Assembly: GCA_037384065.1 (NCBI GenBank)
Contig: JARROJ010000011.1
Coordinates: 36,485-100,484, forward strand
DNA: 64,000 nt
Origin: JABDPF01 sp037384065
Lineage (GTDB): Bacteria > Pseudomonadota > Gammaproteobacteria > Xanthomonadales > SZUA-36
Direction: 5' to 3'
In this document: in pieces, positions 8,685-16,545 of the stretch
How positions within the stretch are numbered: position 1 is the first letter of the stretch
Layout of the letters: every line of letters starts with the position of its first letter
Notes under the pieces: model-generated
What the model saw: only the letters and a program-made list of their open reading frames with translations
The model's database searches: none
Told to the model about the DNA's origin: nothing
Position numbers and translations under genes: made by a program

Positions 8685-9922
8685 AAATTCTGTTCCGCCG
8701 CCTGCAGCACGAATGGCCGGCCTGGCTGGCCGTCTCGTTTTTCGCGCTGTTGCCGTTCCACCGCCTGGCCGAACTGCCGCTCAGCCTGTTCGCGCTGAGC
8801 CTGCCGTTCCTGCTGCGCCGAGCGGAGTACCGCGCGCGTGTGCGGACCCTGCTGCCGCTGGTGCTGGCGTTGTTCCTCTGCTTCTGGTTGCCGATCCTGT
8901 TGTCGAGCTTCGACTCCTTTCTGCCGGAAAAAAGCTGGACGACGTCACTGGCCGCGGTGCGCTACCTGGCGGCGGCACTGAGCATCGGCGTGCTCCTGCA
9001 CACCGCGTCGCTGCGCTGGCAGGTGCTGCGATGGACCACGTACCTGTTGCTTTTCTGGGCGATCGACGGTTTCATCCAGCTGGCCTTCGGGGTCGATCTG
9101 CTGGGCGTGCCGCTGCACCCGGACCGGCTGAACGCACTGTTCAACGAGAAATACCAGTTCTACGGGCCGACCCTGGCCATGCTCTCGCCGCTGGTCTTCG
9201 AGTACACGCGGCGGCGCTGGCCGGCCTGGGCCTGGGGCACCAGCTTCGCGCTGATCCTCGGCGCCGTCATGATCTCGGGCATGCGCTCGGGCTGGTTGGC
9301 GATCGGGATGGTCGTGTTCGCCTACTTCGTGCTGATGCTGCGCCGTGACAACCGCGACCTGCGGGGCGCGACGGTGACGATTCCCGTGCTGACGCTGGCC
9401 GTGATCGCCGTCACCTATCTGGTCTCGCCGACCGTGCAGGAACGCGTCGCGCGCACGCTGACGATGACCGAAGGCGTGGCGTCGTCGATCGACTATGCGT
9501 CGTCCTGGCGGCTGCCGATCTTCCGCACCAGTATCGTGATGTACCGCAACCACCCGGTCAACGGCGTCGGTGTGCGCGCCTTTCCGGTGGCCTACGCGCA
9601 CTACGCGACGCCGGAAGACTACGCGGTGCTGCGTCATGAACACGACGAGGGCACGCACGCCACGCATGCGCACAACGTCGTGCTGGAGGTGATGGCCGAT
9701 ACCGGCACCATCGGTCTGCTCGGATTGCTGGCCGGATTCGTGCTGGCCTGGCGGACGTGGCGCGGCATGTCGCCGCCCAATCGCCAGGAGGCGTTTCCCT
9801 ACGTGGTGGCGCTGGTGCTGGTGCTGTTTCCCCTCAATTCGCACTTCGCGATCTACGGCACCTACACCTCGTCCCTGGTATGGGTCCTGGTCGGGCTGTG
9901 GGCGGCCGCCTGGAAGCGCTGA
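8681..9922 (+). CDS. O-antigen ligase/polymerase-like membrane protein (WaaL family)
   Basis: A 413-residue polytopic membrane protein with about ten to twelve hydrophobic helices and one large periplasmic loop (about 265-330) containing SSWRLPIFRTSIVMYRNHPV and GTHATHAHNVVLEVMADTG. The HAHN segment is the usual Wzy_C/O-antigen-ligase signature; its histidine is thought to take part in moving lipid-linked glycan to lipid A core. It starts inside the stop of the glycosyltransferase gene. WaaL ligases and Wzy polymerases share this fold, so the exact reaction is uncertain. Confidence 0.85.
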   Translation: MKILFRRLQHEWPAWLAVSFFALLPFHRLAELPLSLFALSLPFLLRRAEYRARVRTLLPLVLALFLCFWLPILLSSFDSFLPEKSWTTSLAAVRYLAAALSIGVLLHTASLRWQVLRWTTYLLLFWAIDGFIQLAFGVDLLGVPLHPDRLNALFNEKYQFYGPTLAMLSPLVFEYTRRRWPAWAWGTSFALILGAVMISGMRSGWLAIGMVVFAYFVLMLRRDNRDLRGATVTIPVLTLAVIAVTYLVSPTVQERVARTLTMTEGVASSIDYASSWRLPIFRTSIVMYRNHPVNGVGVRAFPVAYAHYATPEDYAVLRHEHDEGTHATHAHNVVLEVMADTGTIGLLGLLAGFVLAWRTWRGMSPPNRQEAFPYVVALVLVLFPLNSHFAIYGTYTSSLVWVLVGLWAAAWKR

Positions 9923-10013
9923 CGCGGGGCCGACCGGCAATGCCGGCGCCGCAACGCGCGCCGTTTCGTTGCGGCCGGGCGCGACCGCTCGGGGCCGTCG
10001 TCAGCGGGCGGCC

Positions 10014-10223
10014 TCAGTCGACGAGGCGGTACCGGGCGCCGCAGTAGGGGCAGCTGGCGCTGCCGGTCTCTTCGATCGGCAGGTAGACACGCGGGTGCGA
10101 GTTCCACAGTTTCTGTCCCGGCATCGGGCAGGACAGCGGCAGGTCCTGTCGGTGGACCTCGTACTCGCGCTGGGTGTTGGCGGGTTCCAGGCTCGAATCG
10201 CTGGCGTCGGTCGGGTGCGTCAT
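10014..10223 (-). CDS. Small zinc-finger domain protein (zf-CHCC)
   Basis: A 69-residue protein whose zinc ligands are visible as a Cys in LPLSCPMPG, a His in NSHPRVYLPI and the pair in ASCPYCGARYRL. This pattern is the zf-CHCC family, which is related to a complex I assembly/accessory subunit (NDUFS6) and is found as short single proteins in proteobacteria. It stands alone, opposite to the LPS genes and in the same direction as glnE, with 75 bases between. Function in bacteria is not established. Confidence 0.8.
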   Translation of the reverse strand: MTHPTDASDSSLEPANTQREYEVHRQDLPLSCPMPGQKLWNSHPRVYLPIEETGSASCPYCGARYRLVD

Positions 10224-10298
10224 TCCAGGCTTCCTGTGGTGCGCGGTTGTTCAGCCGCCTATTCTAAGGCAGCGAGTGGCGTTTGTGACAGCGTTTCC

Positions 10299-13052
10299 TC
10301 AGCCGGCCCCTGACTGCAGCTTGCGCTCGACGATTCGCGCCGCTTCGTCGAGCCCCGGACAGTCGGCGGCGGAGCCGCCGACCAGGACCGCCATCAGCCG
10401 CTGCTGGCGCAGGCAGTCCATGGTGGCGCGCAGGTGCTGCGCCGCGCCGTCATCGAGCCAACCGATGGCGGCCAGCTCCTGCAGTTGGTCGCGGGTGCCG
10501 GTCGCCCGGATCACGCGGGGATACCGTCGCGCGCTGGCCAGCACGCCGAGCTGGGTGGCGAACTCGATGTCGACCAGCCCGCCCGGACCGTGCTTGGGCG
10601 AGGCCGCCAGCGCTTCGCCCCGGCGCGCCGCCTGTTCCTGCCGAATGCGCTCGCGCATCTCGCCGAGTTCGGCCGCGAGCCGGGCCTCGTCGCGTTCGCG
10701 GCACAGCACGTCCTGGCGGATCCGGGTGAAGTGCGCGGCCAGCGCCGGGCTGCCGGCGATGAAGCGGGCCCGGGTCAGGGCCTGCAGTTCCCAGGTCCAC
10801 GCGTCGTTCAGCTGATACTCCCGGAACGCCTCGATGCCGCTGACCAGCGATCCCGCGCGGCCGTTGGGGCGCAGCCGCGTGTCGACGTCGTACAGCCGGC
10901 CGGACGGGGTCATGACGGTCAGGAAACTGAGCACGCGCTGCGCCAGGCGGGCGAAGTACTGTTCCGGCGCCAGCGGTCGCGCGCCATCCGACTGCGCGCC
11001 GCGCGGTTCGAACAGGAAAACCAGGTCGAGGTCGGAACCGTAACCGAGCTCGGCGGCGCCCAGGCTGCCATACCCGATCACGGCCAGCGCGGCCGGCGGG
11101 CGCAGGCGGTCCTCATCCACGGGCCCGTCACCGGAAAAGCGGCCGTGCCGCACCTCGATCTCGCGTCCCGCCACGATCAGGACGCCCCGCAGCAGCGCGG
11201 CAGCGAGGTCGGACAGGATCGGCAGGGCATCCGCTCCCGGCAGGCCGCCCTGCAACTGGCCGACCGCCACGCGCAACTCGGTCGCGAGCTTGAGGTAGTT
11301 GAGGCCCTCCAGAATGGCCTCGGGGCCCTGCGCGGTCAGCAGAATGCGATCGACGCTGGCCTCGAGCTCCGCGCGCTCGGGCAGTTGCCGGCCGAGCGCC
11401 GGGTCGATCAGCTCGTCGAGCAGCGCGGGAAAGCGGATGACTTTGGCCGCGATCCAGGCGCTGCGCTCGAACAGGCCGAGCATGCGGTCGAGGGCCTTGG
11501 GGTATTGGACCAGCAGCACCAGGTAGGCGCTGCGCCGGCAGATCGCCAGCACCAGGTCGAACACCCGGTTCAGCGTTTCCCGGTCCGGATGCCGTTCGTC
11601 CAGGCGCTGCAGCAGCCCCGGCATGAAACGGTTCAGGCGCTGGTTGGCCCGCTGACTCAGCGCGATGCGGTCGAGACGGCGCACGAACAGCGCCAGGGGG
11701 TCTTCAGCGTCGCGTTCCGGCGCTTCCGCGACGTCCTGGCGGCGGCCATGCAGTTGCTGCCACCGCGTGTTCCAGTGCTCGGCGCCGGGCAGATCCGGCC
11801 GGTTCGGGAAAATCCCGCCGAAGCGCTCACCCACGCGGCGGCGCGTCCGCTCAATGCCGGTCTCCAGTGATTCGACATCGGGCTCCGCCATCGCTTGGGC
11901 GATGCGGGCCCGGTCCGCGTCGGCCGGCAAGCGGTGGGTCTGCTGGTCGCGCAGCGCCTGGATGCGATTTTCGAGCAGCCGCAAGAACGCGTAGTCGTTC
12001 CGGATCTCACCGACCGCTTCCGGCGTCAGCAACCCCAGCTGTTCGATGGCGCTCAGCGCGCCGTCCAGCGACGGCGTCTGGAGCGCCGGTTCCCGCCCGC
12101 CGCGCAGAATCTGGAAACTCTGGGCCAGGAACTCGATTTCGCGGATGCCGCCGGGGCCGCGCTTGATGTCGTCGAGCCGGTCCTTGCGGCGTGCATCCTG
12201 CTGCACGTTGGCGTGCATCTCCTGCAGCGCCTCGATGGCGCTGTAGTCGATGTAGCGGCGATAGACGAACGGCCGGACGTCCTCGATGAAGCGGTTGCCG
12301 GCCTCGCGATCGCCGGCTACCGGCCGCGCCTTGATCAGCGCGTAGCGCTCCCAGTCGCGGCCCTCGCGCTGGTAGTACTGTTCCAGCGCGGCCAGGCTGG
12401 ACGTCAGCGGTCCGGCCGTTCCGAACGGCCGCAGGCGGGTGTCGACGCGGAAGCAGAAGCCGTCCTCGGTGATTTCCGCGAGGCTGGCGATCACGGCCCG
12501 TGCGAGGCGCGTGAAAAACGGATCGTTGTCGAGGCTGCGACGACCGTCGGTGCTGCCCGATTCCGGATAACAGAAGACGATGTCGATGTCCGAGGACAGG
12601 TTCAGCTCGCCGCCGCCGAACTTGCCGAGACCGATGACGAAGATGCGTTGCGGGCGCCCGTCCGCGCCGCGCGGCGTGCCGTGTTTTTCAACCAGGCGCC
12701 GCTCGTGTTCCTCGATTGCGGCCTGCAGGCACAATTCGGCGAGGCGGGTCAGGCTCGCAAACGTTGCGCCCAGTGTCGCGGTGCCGCACAGGTCGCGCCA
12801 GACGATGCGCAACATCTCGCGGTTCCGGAAGCGCCGCAGGCCGGTTTCCAGGCCATGTTCCTTCAGCGCGTTGCTGAGCGTCGTGATCGTCGGGACACCG
12901 GGTTCGTCCAGGCCGTCGATCCAGTCCGGAAACCGGTCGAGCAGCTGGGCGGCGAAATCGCTGCAGCCACGCACGTGGCCGAGTCGCTCCTCCGGCGGAA
13001 GGGTGGCGGGCGGCAGGATGTTCCAGCCGGCAGGGTCGGCGGTGGGGCTCAT
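10299..13052 (-). CDS. glnE: Bifunctional glutamine synthetase adenylyltransferase/adenylyl-removing enzyme
   Basis: A 917-residue protein (E. coli GlnE 946) that attaches AMP to, and removes it from, glutamine synthetase in response to PII and glutamine. Both nucleotidyltransferase domains are intact: the N-terminal one with IGLGKFGGGELNLSSDIDIVF and the C-terminal one with YGSLGAAELGYGSDLDLVF. The linking PII-type uridylyl helical regions carry KRGPGGIREIEF and KHGPGGLVDIEF. I chose ATG 13052; the frame is open 189 bases further upstream, but that extension looks non-coding. A perfect TATAAT lies 6 bases before the ATG. Confidence 0.95.
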   Translation of the reverse strand: MSPTADPAGWNILPPATLPPEERLGHVRGCSDFAAQLLDRFPDWIDGLDEPGVPTITTLSNALKEHGLETGLRRFRNREMLRIVWRDLCGTATLGATFASLTRLAELCLQAAIEEHERRLVEKHGTPRGADGRPQRIFVIGLGKFGGGELNLSSDIDIVFCYPESGSTDGRRSLDNDPFFTRLARAVIASLAEITEDGFCFRVDTRLRPFGTAGPLTSSLAALEQYYQREGRDWERYALIKARPVAGDREAGNRFIEDVRPFVYRRYIDYSAIEALQEMHANVQQDARRKDRLDDIKRGPGGIREIEFLAQSFQILRGGREPALQTPSLDGALSAIEQLGLLTPEAVGEIRNDYAFLRLLENRIQALRDQQTHRLPADADRARIAQAMAEPDVESLETGIERTRRRVGERFGGIFPNRPDLPGAEHWNTRWQQLHGRRQDVAEAPERDAEDPLALFVRRLDRIALSQRANQRLNRFMPGLLQRLDERHPDRETLNRVFDLVLAICRRSAYLVLLVQYPKALDRMLGLFERSAWIAAKVIRFPALLDELIDPALGRQLPERAELEASVDRILLTAQGPEAILEGLNYLKLATELRVAVGQLQGGLPGADALPILSDLAAALLRGVLIVAGREIEVRHGRFSGDGPVDEDRLRPPAALAVIGYGSLGAAELGYGSDLDLVFLFEPRGAQSDGARPLAPEQYFARLAQRVLSFLTVMTPSGRLYDVDTRLRPNGRAGSLVSGIEAFREYQLNDAWTWELQALTRARFIAGSPALAAHFTRIRQDVLCRERDEARLAAELGEMRERIRQEQAARRGEALAASPKHGPGGLVDIEFATQLGVLASARRYPRVIRATGTRDQLQELAAIGWLDDGAAQHLRATMDCLRQQRLMAVLVGGSAADCPGLDEAARIVERKLQSGAG

Positions 13053-13409
13053 GGCCGGATTATAAAGGAGCGCGGGGCCGTTGCCGCCGGTTTCGCGCAG
13101 TGCGGGCGCGACGGGCGTCGCCGGACCGAGCTTCGCCACCGCCGACCCGCGGTCCCGCGGGGTCGTGTCCGGGCGGCAACCCGGGCGGCCGCCATCGACC
13201 TGCCGGCACGTGGCAAGTGACGCCACGAAGTCGCATGACACCTGTCAAGTCAGCGGGCAATTAGTTTGATCTTTGGGACTATTTTGACCTGCATCATGGC
13301 TGCTCGATCGCTGTTCGGCGCATGGTTGAGGCGACTCCGGAACGCGGGGATTCAGCGCCGACTCTTTCGCAGCGGCCGCTCCGCGAGCCCCCAGGACAAG
13401 GAGCCTGCC
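13053..13409. other. Intergenic region between divergent glnE and hoxF
   Basis: About 357 bases with no gene I can support. It should carry the promoters of both glnE and the hox operon. On the glnE side there is a TATAAT (13059-13064). On the hox side there is a short AT-rich patch (13259-13290, around TTAGTTTGATCTTTGG). I looked for a sigma-54 (-24/-12) element, as some hydrogenase operons have, and found none convincing. Confidence 0.5.
13059..13064 (-). promoter_or_regulatory. Consensus -10 hexamer just upstream of glnE
   Basis: Read on the minus strand this is a perfect TATAAT. Only six bases separate it from the glnE ATG (13052), so a transcript begun from it would start at or very near the initiation codon. 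No good -35 hexamer is found at 16-18 bases. It is either a leaderless promoter or chance. Confidence 0.3.
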
Positions 13410-15173
13410 GTGACGACGAGAAAAGCCAAAAAGGCGGTTCGGCCGCGACCCCGTGCGGGAATGCAGCGAACGGAATTGCTCGACTTCCTGTGGCGGGCGC
13501 AAAACGCGCACGGTCACATTCGCACGGCGGACGTCGAGGAGGCGGCGGCGGCTCTCGGTGTCTCGACGATTGACATCGAGGGGGTGATTTCCTTCTACCA
13601 TTTCTTTCACCGCCGGCCCAAGGGCGCCTTCACGGTCTACCTGAACAACAGCCCGGTGGCCGCCAGCAAGGGGTTCGAGCGCATGCGCGACGCCTTCGAG
13701 CGATACACCGGCGGCCGCTTCGGCAGCGTGGACCCGAGTGGGCGCTGGGGCCTGTTCGAGACGGCCTGCATCGGCCTGAGCGACATGGAACCCGCCGCGC
13801 TGATCAATTTCCAGCCCTTCACCCACCTCAACAGCATGAAAATCCGGGACATCGTGGGCCAGCTTCGGCAGGGGGCGGAGCCGGCCGAGATCTGCGACCC
13901 GGTGCCGGACCACATTCGCAGCGTGCCGGACGGCGACCGCGCGATCCTGTTGCGCGACTATGATCCCGGCGTCGCCGTGGGCCGCCTGCCGGCCCTGAAA
14001 CCGGAGGCCGTGCTGGCCGAAATCCGCAAGTCCGGGCTGCGCGGCATGGGCGGCGCATTTTTCCCGGCCGGCATCAAGTGGGCATCCTGCCGCAAGGCGG
14101 CCGGCACGCCGAAATACATCGTCTGCAACGCCGACGAGGGCGAACCGGGCACCTTCAAGGATCGCGTGCTGATGAACGCGCTGCCCGGCCTGGTGCTCGA
14201 GGGCATGGTCGTTGCGGCCTATGCGGTGGGCGCCGAGCACGGGATCATCTACCTGCGCGCCGAGTACACCTGGTTGCGGGCCAAGTTGCAGCAGACCATC
14301 GACCATTTCCGCAAGATGAACCTGCTGGGCCGGAACATCGGCGGCGTGCCGGATTTCAACTTCGACATCCGCCTGCAGCTTGGCGCCGGCGCCTATGTCT
14401 GCGGCGAGGAAACCGCGCTGCTGAACTCCCTTGAGGGCCTGCGCGGCGAGCCCCGCAACAAGCGCGTTTACCCGACCGAACGGGGGTTCCTGCAAAAACC
14501 CACCGTCGTCAACAACGTCGAAACGTTCTGCGCGGCGGCGCGCATCATTCAACTCGGCGCCGACCGCTTCCTGGCCGTCGGCACGCCGGCCTCGCCGGGC
14601 ACCAAGTTGCTCAGTGTCTCGGGCGACTGCCGCCTGCCGGGCATCTACGAAGTCGAATGGGGCATCACTTTGCGCCGGGTGCTCGAACTGTGCGCGGCGG
14701 ACCGCCCGCGCTTCATCCAGGTCAGCGGCCCGTCCGGCGAATGCGTCTCGCTCGACGAGGCGGATCGCAGGATCGCGCTGGACGATCTGCCGTGCGGCGG
14801 CTCGGTGATGATTTTCAACCGGCAACGCGACATCCTGGAAATCCTCGCCAACTACAACCGCTTCTTCAAGCAGGAGTCCTGCGGCCTGTGCACGCCCTGT
14901 CGCGGCGGCAATTTCATCCTGCAGAAGAAACTCGAACTGTTTTCGAACCGGCTCGCGCACACGACCGATGTAGCGGACGTTCGCGCCTGGGGAAACATCA
15001 TGAAGACGACCTGTCGTTGCGGCCTGGGCAAGACCGCGCCCAATGCCTTGCTGGGAGCCATCGATAAATTCCCGGAGGTATTCGGCGGCCAGAGCGCGGC
15101 GAACCCGGAGCGGCTCAGCCGGGGGTTCGACCTCGACGAAGCCGTACGCACCTATGACCGATTCGGCAGCTGA
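13410..15173 (+). CDS. hoxF: NAD-linked [NiFe] hydrogenase diaphorase subunit HoxF
   Basis: A 587-residue flavoprotein that carries FMN and exchanges electrons with NAD(H) for the soluble bidirectional hydrogenase. Residues 1-165 form a NuoE-like domain, but only one cysteine (Cys120) is present there, so the classic four-Cys 2Fe-2S site is absent. Residues about 195-587 are NuoF-like: the NADH/FMN loop RGMGGAFFPAG (211-221), NADEGEPGTFKDR, GAGAYVCGEETAL, and a 4Fe-4S site with Cys491, Cys494, Cys497 and Cys535/537. I chose GTG 13410, preceded by AAGGAG at 13398-13403. It is the first gene of hoxF-hoxUY-hoxH-hoxW; no separate hoxE is present. Confidence 0.92.
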   Translation: MTTRKAKKAVRPRPRAGMQRTELLDFLWRAQNAHGHIRTADVEEAAAALGVSTIDIEGVISFYHFFHRRPKGAFTVYLNNSPVAASKGFERMRDAFERYTGGRFGSVDPSGRWGLFETACIGLSDMEPAALINFQPFTHLNSMKIRDIVGQLRQGAEPAEICDPVPDHIRSVPDGDRAILLRDYDPGVAVGRLPALKPEAVLAEIRKSGLRGMGGAFFPAGIKWASCRKAAGTPKYIVCNADEGEPGTFKDRVLMNALPGLVLEGMVVAAYAVGAEHGIIYLRAEYTWLRAKLQQTIDHFRKMNLLGRNIGGVPDFNFDIRLQLGAGAYVCGEETALLNSLEGLRGEPRNKRVYPTERGFLQKPTVVNNVETFCAAARIIQLGADRFLAVGTPASPGTKLLSVSGDCRLPGIYEVEWGITLRRVLELCAADRPRFIQVSGPSGECVSLDEADRRIALDDLPCGGSVMIFNRQRDILEILANYNRFFKQESCGLCTPCRGGNFILQKKLELFSNRLAHTTDVADVRAWGNIMKTTCRCGLGKTAPNALLGAIDKFPEVFGGQSAANPERLSRGFDLDEAVRTYDRFGS

Positions 15174-15190
15174 CACGGGGGAATGCAACG

Positions 15191-16534
15191 ATGAACACAG
15201 TGAAAAGCGCCGTGAGCGGCAAGGCGAAGGACCGGGCCCGCGGGAAAACGAACGGCGGCGACGGCGCGAAACAGCAGGTCACGATCACGATCGACGGCCG
15301 CGAGATTCGCGCAGCCGCCGGGCGCAGCCTGGTCGAGGTCGCGAACGAGAACGGCATCTTCATCCCCAGCCTGTGTTACTACCCCGAAATCGAACCGCCG
15401 CTCGGCACCTGCCGGGTCTGCACCTGCACCATCAACGGCGTGCCGGGGCCGGCCTGTACCGAGACCGTGCGCGACGGCATGGTGGTCGAGGTCGACACGC
15501 CCGAGCTGAACGACGTTCGCCAGGCGATCGTCGAGATGATGTTTTCCGAGGGCAACCATTTCTGCCCGGGTTGCGAGAAGAGCGGCGACTGCGACCTGCA
15601 ACACATGGCCTACGAACTCGGCGTCAAGCAGTCCCGTTTTCCGCACATCTTCGAAAACCGGCTGATCGACTTCAATCCCAAGCGCATGATTCTCGAGCAC
15701 AATCGCTGCATCAAGTGCGGCCGCTGCGTGCAGGAAGTGTTCACCGACGACGGCAAGGCCGTGTTCGCGCTGAATCAGCGCGGCAGCGCGACCCACGTCG
15801 GCATCGACTACGTCGAGGAGGCCCGCCTGAGCGACGAGCAGGCCATTCGCGCGATGCACATCTGCCCGACCGGGGCGATCATCGTGCGCGGACAATCGCG
15901 TGCGCGGCCCTTCGGCATGCGGCGGTTCGACATGGAGTCGGTGCGAACGAGAAACGATGCGCCGGAAGACCCGCTGCCGCTGCCCACGACCCGCAAGCGG
16001 GTCGCCACGGCGTCCCTGGCGGGGTGCTTCGGTTGCCACATGTCGCTGCTCGACATCGATCTGCGCTTGCTCGACCTGGTCGGGCTGGTCGAGTTCGACC
16101 GTTCACCGATCAACGACATCAAGACCTTCACGGGGCAATGCGACATCGGCTTGATCGAAGGTGGCTGCTGCAACTCCGACAACGTCGAAACGCTGCGCGA
16201 GTTCCGCCGCAAGTGTGACGTGCTGGTCGCCATCGGCGAATGCGCGATCTGGGGCGGGGTCCCGTCGATGCGCAATACCATTCCGCTCGACGAATGCCTC
16301 GAGGAGGCCTACCTGAACAGCGCGTCCTCGCAGTCCGACGAGGGCGGGGTGGTGCCGTACCACGGAGACCTGCCGAAGATTCTTGACAAGGTCTACGCCT
16401 GCAGCGAAATCGTCGAAATCGACTACTTCATTCCGGGTTGCCCGCCGGATGCCAACCATATCTGGAAGTCGCTGCTCGGCCTGTTGTCCGGCCAGCCGCT
16501 GTCCGTCACGTACTCCGAGTTCAAGTACGACTGA
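15191..16534 (+). CDS. hoxUY: Fused HoxU-HoxY: diaphorase electron-transfer subunit joined to hydrogenase small subunit
   Basis: One uninterrupted 447-residue frame contains two proteins that are separate in characterised NAD-reducing hydrogenases. Residues about 28-240 are HoxU: a 2Fe-2S site (Cys62, 74, 77, 89), a NuoG-type 4Fe-4S site with histidine (His123, Cys125, 128, 134) and a further 4Fe-4S site (Cys173, 176, 179, 225). A linker with several prolines (about 240-270) leads to HoxY, residues about 270-447, whose proximal-cluster ligands are Cys279, Cys282, Cys351 and Cys417 (ACFGC-like, GEC, PGCPP). No stop, frameshift or internal ribosome site is seen. It carries electrons from the NiFe centre in HoxH to the HoxF flavin. 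It starts 17 bases after hoxF and ends 11 bases before hoxH. Confidence 0.9.
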   Translation: MNTVKSAVSGKAKDRARGKTNGGDGAKQQVTITIDGREIRAAAGRSLVEVANENGIFIPSLCYYPEIEPPLGTCRVCTCTINGVPGPACTETVRDGMVVEVDTPELNDVRQAIVEMMFSEGNHFCPGCEKSGDCDLQHMAYELGVKQSRFPHIFENRLIDFNPKRMILEHNRCIKCGRCVQEVFTDDGKAVFALNQRGSATHVGIDYVEEARLSDEQAIRAMHICPTGAIIVRGQSRARPFGMRRFDMESVRTRNDAPEDPLPLPTTRKRVATASLAGCFGCHMSLLDIDLRLLDLVGLVEFDRSPINDIKTFTGQCDIGLIEGGCCNSDNVETLREFRRKCDVLVAIGECAIWGGVPSMRNTIPLDECLEEAYLNSASSQSDEGGVVPYHGDLPKILDKVYACSEIVEIDYFIPGCPPDANHIWKSLLGLLSGQPLSVTYSEFKYD

Positions 16535-16545
16535 GCGAGGGCGCC

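Noticed and set aside
9930..9980. Hairpin (CCGGC-AAT-GCCGG) after the O-antigen ligase gene as terminator
   Set aside because: Only a 5-base stem and no T-run follows.
10434..13220. Long plus-strand frames (441-478 codons) opposite glnE
   Set aside because: Shadow frames; both nucleotidyltransferase domains of GlnE are intact on the minus strand and the antisense translations resemble no protein.
13201..13225. Sigma-54-like element (GGCACG followed by TGGCAAG) before hoxF
   Set aside because: The -12 part lacks TTGC(A/T) at the right spacing; the match is only to the -24 half.
15899..15925. Internal start codon for an independent HoxY
   Set aside because: No Shine-Dalgarno sequence precedes the ATG and no stop ends HoxU before it; the fused reading explains the sequence better.
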